Part shown: positions 50,763 through 62,680 of the stretch, in pieces
Position numbering within the stretch: the first letter of the stretch is position 1
How the letters are laid out: each line of letters starts with the position of its first letter
From: Scylla paramamosain
Taxonomy: Eukaryota; Arthropoda; Malacostraca; Decapoda; Portunidae
DNA length: 64,000 bases
Assembly: GCF_035594125.1 (NCBI RefSeq)
Contig: NC_087181.1
Span: forward strand, 12,497,500-12,561,499
Direction: 5' to 3'
Position numbers and translations under genes: made by a program
The notes under the pieces: model-generated
Told to the model about the DNA's origin: nothing
Database searches by the model: none
What the model saw: only the letters and a program-made list of their open reading frames with translations

Positions 50763-51589
50763 GCCCAGTGTATGCCTCACACACGCCTGCAGGTCACAGG
50801 TGCATGGGCGCAATAACTTTCCCCGTGTCACGAATTTTTAACCACGTCCCTTTCCATAAACCAAACCAAGCACCACGACCACCACCGTCCATCCCTCAGC
50901 ATATTATCGCCGTGCAAATAGACAGGTGTCACTTCTTGCCTGATCAGCGAACCCTTCAGCGCCCCTCCTTCCTCTTTCGTCTCCGCACTTTTCCTCTCAA
51001 AACTCTCGCGTTCATGCCGGAAGTCCGCAAATATGTACCCTCTCCCCTCGCCCGGTCTCCTTATCTGTTTTGGCCAACAAGCTGCAAAAAAGTTCTACAC
51101 CTCCTCCACGTAGAAGTGCACTTTTTTTTTTTTATTTGGTATCCTCATTTTCGTCTGACTATACTGGTGATGGATAAATTGTTTCGAAATTGAAGTCGGT
51201 GAACATGCAACTTCTCATAATGAATAACAAAACAAGGCAGAACTGAACAGACTTCTAATCTTTCCTCCTCGGATAATTTTGTTCGGAAGTTCGTATTTTT
51301 AAACGGTTCACTTCGCTTCTCGGTCAGTGACGAATGTGAAGTTGATGTAATAGAAAATAATTTGAGAACATAAGGTAGAAAAAAAAAAAAATCTTCCATT
51401 ATTAAGAGTTATTCAAATGATTACACACCTAATGAATAAAGACGTTAATTTATCTTGATCGGAAGAGAATGCAATAATGTATTAGGTTCAAAATATAAGA
51501 ACAATCAGTTTCCAACCAGATATCTTGAACTATTATAACGAGAAATAATCCCCTTGGTCCATAGCAATCAAACTATTTAGGATATGCAA

Positions 51590-52436
51590 GGCTGACGATA
51601 TGAAAATAGTAGGAAAGTTATTTGAGGACATGAGCTCCTAAAGTTTAATGCAGGACCATCCCAACCTACTATTATTACAACAACATGAAGTGACCACTAA
51701 ACACCTGTGAAATGCACATTTTCCTCTAGGTTGGCGGCAAATGTAAGAATGATGCAATAGGAAGCTGAGGACACGAGATCGTAGAGTTTAGCAGCAGAAT
51801 ATCCACACGCCTCATTATCTCAAAAGTGAAGTAACAACTCAACAGGGGAAAAACAAACCGGTCAAATTTTTCTTCTGATTAGCGGCAAATGTAAGAATGA
51901 TGCAATAGAAAGTTGAGGGCATAAAAATGTGAATATAGCATCACATACGCCTCATTATCTCGGGGAAAAGGGAAGCAACCACTCAACATCTGGGAAATAA
52001 GCCCTCCAAATGTTCCTCTAGGTTCGTAGCAAAGATAAGAATGATGTAAGAAGATGACATAAGATCGTAAAGTTTAGCATGAAAATATGCACACACCTCA
52101 TTATCTCAAAAGTGAAATAACAGCTTATCAGTTGACAAATAAACCCGTCAAAATAATCTTCTAGGTTAGCAGCAAATGTAAGAATGCTGTAACAAAGCTA
52201 AGGGCATCAGATCGTCAAGTTCAGCACCAGAATATTCACACAATTTATCATCTCGAGAGAAAAGGAAGTAACCATTCACCAGCTGACAAATATAATCGTT
52301 AAATAGGTCAGCAACTATAAGAATGACGTAACAGAAGTCTGAGGGTATAAGATCGTCCAGTTTAGCATCAGAACATCCACACGCATCATTATCAAGAAGG
52401 AAAAATAAAGTTACCACACATCAACTGACGCTAAAA
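51590..52436. repeat. Degenerate tandem array, 139-149-bp unit, about six copies
   Basis: The word AAATGTAAGAATGATGCAAT at 51738 recurs at 51887, and in diverged form at 52031, 52174 and 52313. Each is followed by AAGCTGAGG-CA, AGATCGTAGAGTTTAGCA, ATATCCACACGCCTCATTAT and CTCTAGGTTAGCAGC. Spacings are 149, 144, 143 and 139. Neither strand has an open frame through it. Confidence 0.9.
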
Positions 52437-52819
52437 CACTCTCTTCCTTGTCCTGACGCGTTTACACAGAGCCTGGCCATATGGTAACAGACGCCCCTCG
52501 CAAAACAAGCCAGACAGAACGGCGAGGGACCAGAAGCGCTCCCTGTAGCCTTCCCCTTGATAAACAAACCGTCACATTGCAGGTCGAAACACCCCTCTTC
52601 CTCTTAATCCTCCCCTATATTGGCTTTATTGCTTTATTTTCTTAGCCAAGCCATGACATTTGAGATCCTGAAAACCTCACTTGAATGATACGTTCTCTCC
52701 CTCTTTCGTTATATTTTATTTTTGCTCCCTTTTAATTGTTTTATCTTCATTAAAAAAATATTAACTATTACTGAAAGCAAGTCTGAGTATAAGCGCAACC
52801 TTGTCTAACCACCTTTGAA

Positions 52820-53032
52820 TTACCACCCCCTTCCCCAACCTCCATTTTCTTTGGCCCCGAGGTGAATGAGGTCTTCCCGGAACTCATTCCGTGACACAAT
52901 GGCCAGAGGGTCAGAGGGCCAACCAGCAGTGCGGAGATGGACAAGGGGGAGATCGAGAAGCACGATGTCAGGGGGGAAAGGGTGGGGGCGCCTTGACATT
53001 GTTCCGTTGAGACGCGGGAACAATGGAAACAC
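52820..53032 (-). other. GC-rich patch with a 70-codon open frame, unidentified
   Basis: A 210-base patch of higher G+C in AT-rich surroundings holds a minus-strand frame from ATG to stop, with DIVLLDLPLVHLRTAGWPSD and then AIVSRNEFREDLIHLGAKEN. It looks less random than other frames in the region, but I recognise no family and see no splice sites. It could be part of a dispersed repeat. Confidence 0.2.
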
Positions 53033-53039
53033 TTGACAC

Positions 53040-53891
53040 GCGAGGCTACCCGACTCTAGTAACTCTGTGTATGTTTTTCCCTGTGTTTTCCTGTCTCGTT
53101 TATCTTGAATTTTCCTTCTCTTTATTAATTTATGTTGTTTTTCTTTTCTTTTTTTTTACTTTCTTCTCGTTTCCCCCTTTTTTTATTCTATTTATTTATT
53201 TTGTTTTCTTGGTCTTATTCCTGCTCTTCGTTTTATTTTTCCCTCGGTTTCTTTTCCTTTCTTTCCTCCACTTCCTCCTCTTCCTTCTCCTCCTCCTCTC
53301 CCTTCTAAAATTACATTTTTATCTATTTAAATGTATATTTATGATACATCTAAGTGCATATATGTATTGAAGGTACAGTTTTCATGTAGTATATTTAGAT
53401 AAAAGTTTCCCTCCTCCTCCTCCTCCTCCTCCTCTTCTCTTTTCCTACTCTTCCTATTTTTTCTTGCCTTTTTTTCTTCACATCATATGTTGGTTTATCT
53501 TCCCTACACTTCAAATACACCTCAATACTTTATTTTCTAAGGTTTTCAAGATTTCTAATAAAATTTCCTGTCTTTTTTTTTTTCCGCTGTTTTATGTCGG
53601 CACTTTTCTAAATTTAAACGGACTTTCAATATATCCTCCGTTTTCTCTTATTGGCAGATTATCTTTCCTTGGTTAACTTAAATAAACTCGTTCTGTATTC
53701 AGCTGTTTAATGTTACAATGTAATGCCAACAATGTATCATACCATAACAATCTCTCTCTTTCTTTCTCTCTCTAGTTATATAAAGAGAAAGAATTGATGG
53801 CCAAGAGAAGCTAAGAGAGAAAGAAGAGACAGAAAAGTGAGATGAACAAATTGGAAAGGAATGTAGTGAAAGACGATGACTGTTGAAACAA

Positions 53892-53979
<88 letters not shown>

Positions 53980-54313
53980 CATGGATGGAGAGAAAGGAGA
54001 AGAATGAGCCGTGAAGCAAGAACGCAAATAAAACAAGTGAGGCGGGGGGGGGGGGGGGGAGAAGACGACGAGAGACGACGAGAGAGGACGAGAGGAGGAC
54101 GTTGAGACAGTAGATGGAATGAACTGTGATAAAAAGGGAAGGAAAAAAAAGGGAGAATGTGTAAAGGAGACAAAAGAGAGGGAACGAGTGGAGAGAAGGA
54201 GGCAAAGAGGAGAGGGGAAGGAGGAAGGGGAGAGTAGAGAGTCTGAGGGGAGGAGAGGTAGAGGGAGGGGAGTGAGGCATGTTGAAGATTAATTCCTTGT
54301 CAATCCTCACGAC

Positions 54314-54316
<3 letters not shown>
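53040..54316. other. Pyrimidine tract followed by purine tract, about 0.6 kb each
   Basis: On plus, 53080-53680 is mostly C/T and 53775-54290 mostly A/G, including (GA)n at 53893-53973 and a G14 run near 54044-54058. The composition switches strand at about 53700-53760. The 227-codon Ser/Leu-rich minus-strand frame across it is a composition artefact. Confidence 0.75.

Positions 54317-54357
<41 letters not shown>
54317..54357. repeat. (AG)n microsatellite
   Basis: About 40 bases of AG closing the purine-rich tract. Confidence 0.96.
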
Positions 54358-54360
<3 letters not shown>

Positions 54361-54955
54361 GAGACGAGTGCGCTAAAGACATTTAACAACCATTGAACCT
54401 AAAACCGCTATTGGTTTATGTGCTAAAAGACAACCACGTGGTCTGTAATGACCATGATGACGTATTCTCAAAGCGACGCAGAAAAAAAAAAAAAAAGGAA
54501 AACGCAACAAAAGAACATAAGGTATCATTGAGCAGGTATATAAATAATGAAACATTTGAAACATTTATTCATCACTAAAAAATAACAAATGCATACTGAC
54601 TTTAACACTGTTTGCTTATTTTATTTTACTTGTTTATTTTTTAGGAGTCCAATACCATCTCGTTTACTTTTTTTTCTTTACTTTCTTAACCCTCCAATGA
54701 CTAACGGAAAGTAAGTTTTGTGTATAAACCTGGCATCACATATTTTCTTATTTACTTGTATTTTTATTATTTTATTTGTTTATTCTCACCTTTTTTCTCA
54801 ATTCTGGTATGGGTTTAGGGTTAATGAAAAGGTCTAGCGTAGGCTAGCGTATAAACCTGAGGTGACTAATTTTTTTTCGTTCCTTTTAACTCTACTATGG
54901 CTTCTCTTTAAGGAAACGGTCCTTTCTAGGTAAGAGTGGCGCTGGCTTAAGGCTT

Positions 54956-55416
54956 TTTTTTTTTTTTTTTTATGTAGGAAGGACACCGGCCAAGGGCAAC
55001 AAAAATCTAATAAAAAAAAAAAGCCCACTTAGATGCCGGTCCCGAGTAGGGTCCGAAGTGGTGGTCAAAAATTAAAGGATAAGTGTCTTGAAACCTCCCT
55101 CTTGAAGGAGTTCAAGTCATAAGAAGGTGGAAATACAGAAGCAGGAAGGGAGTTACAGAGTTTACCAGAGAAGGGGATGAATGATTGGGAATACTGGTTA
55201 ACTCTTGCATTAGAGAGGTTGACAGAATAGGGTGTGCAGAAAGGCCGCGGGAGGAGGGGAGGTATACAGTTAGCAAGATCAGAAGAGCAGTTACCATGAA
55301 AATAGCGGTAGAAGATAGCAAGAGATGCAATATTCCGGCGATGAAAAAGAGGCTGAAGACAGTCAGTTAGAGGAGAGGAGTTGATGAGACGAAAAGCTTT
55401 TGATTCCACCCTGTCT
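54956..55416 (-). mobile_element. Truncated Jockey-like LINE, second long copy
   Basis: The minus strand encodes LDRVESKAFRLINSSPLTDC, SDLANCIPPLLPRPF and FSGKLCNSLPASVFPPSYDL, nearly the same as the copy at 19645-20211, with small internal deletions. The 3' end has GGCCAAGGGCAACAAAAATC on plus. The 5' side breaks off at about 55416 and joins a MITE end. Confidence 0.75.
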
Positions 55417-55418
55417 AA

Positions 55419-55463
55419 AAGTGGTGGAGGTGTGGCGCTGAAGTGTTTCAGAATATGGTCCTT
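55419..55463 (+). mobile_element. Solo right end of the MITE-like family
   Basis: GTGGTGGAGGTGTGGCGCTG followed by AAGTGTTTCAGAATATGGTC matches the right end of the elements at 50405-50762 and 58748-59108. It abuts the broken 5' side of the LINE copy. Confidence 0.55.
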
Positions 55464-55509
55464 AGGGAGAACAGAGAGCAACAGTCTTGTAGGGCGTGAT
55501 CGGTTGTGG

Positions 55510-55570
55510 CTGGTGGCAACCGGTCAGAAGCGGTAACATGACTCATCTGGCTGTGACCGGTCGCTACCAG
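55510..55570. repeat. Inverted repeat / hairpin
   Basis: The arms CTGGTGGCAACCGGTCA (55510-55526) and TGACCGGTCGCTACCAG (55554-55570) are complementary at 15 of 17 positions around a 27-base loop. Confidence 0.75.
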
Positions 55571-56168
55571 TAAGCCAAATTAGTCTTCACAATCCGGGTG
55601 GCTTCTTGGAACATCATCAGACCAGTCAATTATAGCTCGAATTCAGATTGCTGTTGTGGCGATGGGAGCTTAATTCTCTATCATTTCTTACTTTTCTTCC
55701 TATTTGTAGACACTACCATTTTCCCCTCATACCACTACCCTTTAGTACACAAAAACTAAAAAAAAAAAAAAAAAGGAACTTAATTCTAAATAACGCGGCT
55801 ATGCTGAAGTGGAGTCAGTGCTTTACCATAACATCGTAAACTCTAAAGGGGGTTTAAGTGATAAATAATTATGGTAAGGAGTCTTGAACGCTCCTCAGGG
55901 TCTTCTTCCAGCAAGGGTCAGAAGGCGAGGTGAGTGTAAGGCAAGCAGCTATTAGTCGTGTCTGGCACCTCGCCCGTACACCTTACATATATCCGATGGT
56001 GCCTGGCCTCCCCCTGCCCTCTCCTTGCCCTGCCCTTGCCCTCTCCTTGCCCTGCCCTGTCTATACTCTCTCCCGCCTCTCCTTCCTCGCCCTCCCCAGT
56101 TCCTCCTTCCTCACCCCTCACCACTTTTCGTCTGCCATCAACGGAGTATAACTTTCCACACGTCTCAT

Positions 56169-56170
<2 letters not shown>

Positions 56171-56240
<70 letters not shown>
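56171..56240. repeat. (CT)n microsatellite
   Basis: About 70 bases of CT. Confidence 0.97.
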
Positions 56241-56245
<5 letters not shown>

Positions 56246-56539
56246 GCACTAAAACTCACACCACCTAATACAAACGCACTCCACACCACGTTTCAACACC
56301 TTCCCCACCTTTCCCTACTTACCTGTATTTACCTGCTAGCTGAGGGGTCTGCAAACACATTACGGGCGTTAGTTTCATCGGGGAGAAGCAGCAGCAGCAC
56401 CCTCCCTGAGCCCCGGGCGGAAGGTTCTCTTGTAATCGCATTGAGCACCTTAGGGGCTACCGGCTGACATACTTGCGTCAGGTTTCTGGCGACACGGCAA
56501 CACGGCTTCACGCTGGTGTTCCCGGAGCGGTCTTGCGTC

Positions 56540-56945
56540 ACCCGTCACGTTCTTGAAGCGCGTGTCTAGAGGGAAGATATACTGCGTGACCTCCCTCAAT
56601 GGCTGTAACGCTTCTGTATACGCGATGGATTTACTATAGATACTGACCTTAAGTAACTTATCGCGTTTTCTTTAACTTGCCCCTTTCTTTGACCTGTCAC
56701 TTTCTTGAAGCGCGTGAGTGTCTGAGACGGAAGCTACAGCGTGATCTCAGTGGTTGTAACGCTTGTGTATACGTGGTGCATCTACTGCAAATATCTATTG
56801 CAGACATTATGTTGAAGTACGAGTATCTTGCCGTGTTTTCTTTCAGCTGTTCGTTCCAGAAATCGCGTGAGTGCCTGAGGGAAGCTAATGTGTGACCTCA
56901 GCGCCTGTGACCTTCTCTACACGCGATGCATCCACAGTAGAGAAT
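56540..56945. repeat. Tandem array, about 152-bp unit, three copies
   Basis: TCACGTTCTTGAAGCGCGTG at 56545, TCACTTTCTTGAAGCGCGTG at 56697 and a diverged TTCCAGAAATCGCGTGAG at about 56854 start three units. Each continues with GGAAGCTA, GTGACCTCAGTGGCTGTAAC and TATACGCGATGCATCTACT. The copy interval is 152 bases. Confidence 0.8.
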
Positions 56946-57088
56946 AACACTGACGTATCTATGTTTTCTTCCCTTTCTGCCTATCAGCACGTAACTATTC
57001 TAACCATCTATCTTTTATTTTACCTTCTATCCATCTATCAGAGCAGTCCAGTCTTACATATCTCATCCATACATCTTTTATCTGTCTT

Positions 57089-57090
<2 letters not shown>

Positions 57091-57158
<68 letters not shown>
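57091..57158. repeat. (CT)n in a TATC/TCTA-rich region
   Basis: About 68 bases of CT, flanked on both sides (57000-57300) by imperfect 'ATCTATCTTTTAT' and 'CATCCATCTATC' repeats. Confidence 0.95.
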
Positions 57159-57162
<4 letters not shown>

Positions 57163-57699
57163 ATCAGTACACAACTGTCTCAAACATCTCATCCCTCTAT
57201 CTTTTATTTCTCTATCTATCTACCAGTAGCAATCCAATCTTATCTATATCATCCCTATATCTTTCATTCGTCTATCTTTCATCTCCCTATCTATCAGTAC
57301 ACAAGTCAGTCTCACCAAGTCGACGGTTTGTGGACCCAGCTGTCGCCTCGCCTGTGTAAACGACCCAAGGCAGCGAGGAGGCCACATATAGTACATAGGG
57401 TGGCATTTATCAAAGACGACGACGCCACAAGAACCCAACAAAAACCCATACCGCCACTTTTTTATTACAATATCTACACCAGAGAGGAGGAAAGGATGCC
57501 AGCTGAGTCTTGCTATGGAGTTAGAAGCCCCTACTCTACCCACAAGATAATCCTACCCTACCCTTCCTCTTCCTCCATTAGTTACTCTTCCCTTCCCCCC
57601 CCTCCTCTCTCTCTCTCAATCTCTCTCCCTCCTCCTCCTCCCCTGATAACCTTGACTCACAAGAGGTGCAAAAAAAGAACATAACCTTGGCAGCAGTAC

Positions 57700-58260
57700 A
57701 GGGCGAAGTAGCAGTAACCAGATTCACATTGAGGGTAAAAAAATATATCCGATGCTCTTTTGTTGCGTAATTGTGTGGTGTCTATCTTACGTCATTTGTG
57801 GTGTTTTTTGTTCTTTCTCCGTGTTTGTTTGATTGTTTTATTTGGTTTGATTTGATTTATTTTTGTTGTAGATTATGGTAAAGAAATATTCACAACAATG
57901 GGGGATAATGTTTAATGTTGTTATTATTATTATTTAATTTTTTTCAGTTCTACTCTTGTACTTACGTTAATATAAGAAAATTGAAATGCAAAGAAGAATA
58001 AAAATAAGAATAAAAAAAGAAGAAGAAAAGAAAAAAACGAATAAATAAATGAGGAAACATTCAGCTATTTACAATCTAAAGTCTATTTACCTCAATGAAA
58101 AAGAAAAGAAAGAAAAAAAGAAAAAAACGAACAAAAAGTAAAATTAAACACGAGGAAATGATAAAGACTGAACGTAAATACCAAATGACTGACTAATTGA
58201 CTCAGTAAATATTAAAGCGTCCTTACACTAGTCAGTCTATTCGTTACGTTAATGAATACA
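57700..58260. other. AT-rich, A/G-biased DNA, no gene recognised
   Basis: T-rich then A/G-rich low-complexity sequence (AAGAAAAGAAAAAAACG and similar). No exon is supported. Confidence 0.5.
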
Positions 58261-58266
58261 TGAATA

Positions 58267-58356
58267 CGCGAGTGAGTGAGTGAGTGAATGAGTGAGTGAC
58301 TGATGAATGAGTGAGTGAGTGACTGAGTGAGTGAGTGAGTGAGTGAATGACTGAGT
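58267..58356. repeat. (GAGT)n imperfect tetranucleotide repeat
   Basis: About 22 units of GAGT with scattered GAAT and GACT variants. Confidence 0.93.
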
Positions 58357-58412
58357 GAATGTAAAAAAATGAGACGACAACGGAAGTCAATCCATAACGC
58401 TGCCCTTGCATA

Positions 58413-58414
<2 letters not shown>

Positions 58415-58488
<74 letters not shown>
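58415..58488. repeat. (CT)n microsatellite
   Basis: About 74 bases of CT. It generates an open SL-rich frame that is not a gene. Confidence 0.97.
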
Positions 58489-58491
<3 letters not shown>

Positions 58492-58747
58492 CAATGCTTC
58501 GGTATCTTTAGTTATAAAGTTTGCTATAAACACATCTTTATGCCTTCCCCCATCCCCCCCCCCCCTCTCTCTCTCTCTTACTCTCGAACTGCGCCTCGAG
58601 GCAATACATTCGTTACCAGACCAATAATTATGGACCAGATAAGACCATATGCTCGAGGTCGTGGCCGGATCCCCTCGACAGACCAATATAGCTTCCTGTG
58701 CCCTGACTCAGCCTCGCCTCTCAGCTACCGGGGAGTGTTTGCAGCCC

Positions 58748-59108
58748 ATGGCCCGTGTTCAGAAACGCCTTGCTTTCTCACCACGACTATTTTCCAAGGC
58801 CACAGAGATGTTTAGCCGGGTTCTCAAGACTGTTCTTCCTTTTAATAATGTACTAATCTTGTTAATCTGTCATTAGAACCGTAAAAACATTAAAACTAAC
58901 CTTAAAAGCGCTTTATTCTCTCACCACAATTATTTCCTATGGCCACAGAGATAATTACCCGGGTTCTCAAGACTGTTTCTCCTGGTAATAATGTAGAAAT
59001 CATGTTAAACTGTCACTAGAGCCCCAAAACACCATTTAAAACACGTGTCACTTCAACTAATAGAGCCTCTTGAATGTAGTGGAGGTGCGGTGCAGAAGTG
59101 TTTAAGGT
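58748..59108 (+). mobile_element. MITE-like element, copy 3
   Basis: Starts at GGCCCGTGTTCAGAAACGCC and ends GTGCAGAAGTGTTTAAGG. It contains two related halves (CTCACCACGACTATTTTCCA at about 58778 and CTCACCACAATTATTTCCTA at about 58919), as in copy 2. Length is about 360 bases. Copies 2 and 3 share CTCAAGACTGTTTCTCCTG, TCACTAGA and ACTTCAACTA. Confidence 0.65.
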
Positions 59109-59644
59109 TATGATCCCGACCTCGTAAATTGTGTGGCGTGTCTCAAATCGGTGAGCTCCTCCAGGGTGAGAACAGGTAAAAGAGTAAATAGAAAGGTAAA
59201 TATTGATATTGAAAACAAAGGAATATTAAGTACCATGGATTAAAATTAGACATAGGAAGGGAGTAGGATGAAACTGGAGATAAATAAATAAACTGCACGT
59301 AAAATATAGATGAGAAAAGAGAAAAAGATGCAAAGAAGAAGAGTAAAAAGAAGAGCAAATACTGGCATGGAAAGTAAGGTGAGAAAAGGTGAGAAAATTA
59401 AACCACATGGGTTAAAATTGAAAGCAGGGAGAAAATAGGAAGAAATGTGAACAAATTACTGAACTACACGTAAAAATGTAAATGACAGAAGGATGCAGAA
59501 AAGACAAAAAAAAAAAAAAAAGGAAAGAATAAATATATAAGACAATAAAGACACGGAGAAGGAAGAAAAAGAGATAAGAGAAAAATGCTTGACTTAACAT
59601 GTGTAATTGCGAGGAGGCAGAAAAGGAAGAGGAAATAATTATGT

Positions 59645-59647
<3 letters not shown>

Positions 59648-59708
<61 letters not shown>

Positions 59709-59710
59709 GA
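59648..59710. repeat. (GA)n microsatellite
   Basis: About 60 bases of GA with one extra G. Confidence 0.96.
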
Positions 59711-59758
59711 TACAATGACGTGTGCATGCTTAGTAGGGCTTCTCAAACCAAGGACGTA

Positions 59759-59943
59759 CGTGTGTGTGTGTGTATGTGTGTGTGTGTGTGTGTGTGTGCT
59801 ATAATTCCACTCGCACATAACTGGATTTCACTTTTTTATACACATTGCAAGTGCAGCCTAACCTTAATTCCCTAACCAGTGACGTATGTGAGAGTGTGTG
59901 AGTACATAGTGATAAAAAAAAAGTAATACCGTGTAGGTGCTAT

Positions 59944-60040
<97 letters not shown>
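59759..60040. repeat. Two (GT)n microsatellites 145 bp apart
   Basis: GT at 59759-59799 and 59944-60040. Both are preceded by GTACGTGTG- or GTGTAGGTGCTATG-like text. Confidence 0.96.
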
Positions 60041-60041
<1 letters not shown>

Positions 60042-60393
60042 CTGGTTTGATTTTACTTTTCCTTCTTGTTATAATCTACTGTGCATTTGTAATCTTTTGC
60101 AATGTCTATGTCAAATTTTCTTGCTTTATTCTGATTATTGGTCGAGCCTGGCAATTAATTTCTATCAGTTTCTTTGGCACAGTGTCTATCATTAAATGCT
60201 CCTCCTCCTCCTCCTCCTCTTCCTCCTTTTTATTCTATTAACTTTTTATTTCTTCTGACACGAAAAGTTATCATAATTAATGACACACAAAACAACTACG
60301 CACAACTTTTCCATAATTAAATATCCTGAGAGAAAGTTTAATTTAATGCTTTTTGTCTCTGAGTCTGCCTTTTTTTCTTCCTGCTTACTAACA

Positions 60394-60395
<2 letters not shown>

Positions 60396-60463
<68 letters not shown>
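60396..60463. repeat. (CT)n microsatellite
   Basis: About 68 bases of CT. Confidence 0.97.
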
Positions 60464-60467
<4 letters not shown>

Positions 60468-60564
60468 AAACTTGACGTGCGTATGAAGATCTTGAGGCTT
60501 AATGAGACACGCCCCATATCTCTTCGTCTCTTGCACTATCTCACCTCGTTACGATTTATAAATA

Positions 60565-60755
60565 ACACCACCACAACCATCATCGCCACCCACCATTACC
60601 ACCATCCACCGCTACCACCACCACTACTATTACTACTACTTCAACCTAACCTAATATACCTACCCTCACCTTCTACTACTACTGCTACTATTACTAATAT
60701 CACCATTATTACTACTTCAGTTCTTCATACTCTACCCTTACTACTACTACCACTT

Positions 60756-60816
<61 letters not shown>

Positions 60817-60830
60817 ATGTACTACTACCA
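60565..60830. repeat. (CCA)n/(TAC)n trinucleotide-rich block
   Basis: Imperfect CCA and TAC units over about 265 bases, ending in a pure (TAC)n run at about 60756-60816. Another (TAC)n is at 61463-61509. Confidence 0.93.
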
Positions 60831-61109
60831 TTAATAACACTTCAAGCTAACCTAACTAACCAACTAGCTAATTAACAAACTAACTTAACCTAACTGAACT
60901 AACCTGACCTAACTAAATAACAAACTAACACACTTTAAAGGCACCGGCAGTGGACTCTTAATGCAAAGTAAGAGCGTGGCTGGAGAGGCGACAGGTGTAA
61001 GGCGGCCAGGTAAGGCAAGGCACCGTGTCATCACCTGGCTTCTCTCTCAGCTCACGAGTCACGGCTGCACGTTCCTGTTTGGCTCAACCTGCGCATTTTG
61101 GAATCTGCG

Positions 61110-61440
61110 GTCAGGAGTTAGTTGAAAGTTTCGTATCTATGGTTGGTCGTTCTTTGTTAGAATTTTGAGCACAATGAAATAAAGAAATGAATGAATGATA
61201 ATTGAAATAAGAAATAATAAAGTTGGTTAGTCAAAATGTTAGTTAAAAGTTTCAAAATATGTATTGTTTCTCCTTGTTAAGGTTTAGGGCACAGTCAAGA
61301 AAATAAGTGAATGGATTATAACTTTAAAAAAATAAAGTTAGTTAAGAGTTTCATATCTATGGTTGTTCTTTGTTAAATCTTAGAACACAGTAAATAATAA
61401 ATAAATGAATATATAAATAATAACTAAAATGAATAAGAAA
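61110..61440. repeat. Degenerate tandem array, about 110-bp unit, three copies
   Basis: GTTAGTTGAAAGTTTCGTAT, GTTAGTTAAAAGTTTCAAAA and GTTAGTTAAGAGTTTCATAT begin near 61115, 61230 and 61336. Each is followed by a TTCTTTGTTA- or CTCCTTGTTA-like word, a CACAGTAAA-like word and AATAAATGAATG. Confidence 0.75.
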
Positions 61441-61463
61441 AAACTAAAGATTTACATTAGCAT

Positions 61464-61508
<45 letters not shown>

Positions 61509-61655
61509 CATAATTTATTTTATAATCATGCCTACAAAAAGATGCTACGCTACTCTATACCAGAAGGAGAAGAGGGAAGACCCCTTACAAGCGTTGGTGT
61601 GACCCTGTGACCCTGATAACCGTTATAATGACCTGTGGGACTCCCCCCTCCCCCC

Positions 61656-61658
<3 letters not shown>

Positions 61659-61736
<78 letters not shown>
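61659..61736. repeat. (TC)n microsatellite
   Basis: About 78 bases of TC, preceded by a C-rich run. Confidence 0.97.
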
Positions 61737-61739
<3 letters not shown>

Positions 61740-62104
61740 GTACCTATCCCAATGTCATTTTTTTAGATCGACACTGGGCCGACGTGACATGGCATGGCAT
61801 GACAACATGACAACAACAACAACGACAACAAAAGCAACACCACTTGAGCCAAAACTTCGACTTACAAACTTTACCAAGTCGAAGGTTCCACTTGCATAAA
61901 TGTTTTTCCTTCTTATCAACTCTGCTCTTATGACTGCTCCCCAGACTCTCGTTTTCTTTAGCCTCGTCTTTCAATAGTTTTTGGAGAAAGTGGTCTTTAA
62001 AATATCAAATAATTATTCTTGATATTTTCTATATTTACTTATTCTTTTATTTATCTATTTGATCTTTTTTTATTTTCTATTTTTTTGTTAATGTCTTTGT
62101 GTTA

Positions 62105-62680
<576 letters not shown>

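Noticed and set aside
50768..51193. 141-codon plus-strand frame
   Set aside because: No recognisable family or splice sites; it starts at a MITE end and runs into a T-rich tract. Probably chance.
51590..52436. Regularly spaced repeats considered as CRISPR-like
   Set aside because: The copies are diverged, units are about 143 bp with no constant short repeat plus unique spacer, and the DNA is eukaryotic.
53699..54382. 227-codon Ser/Leu-rich minus-strand frame
   Set aside because: It runs through (GA)n tracts and a purine-rich region; composition artefact.
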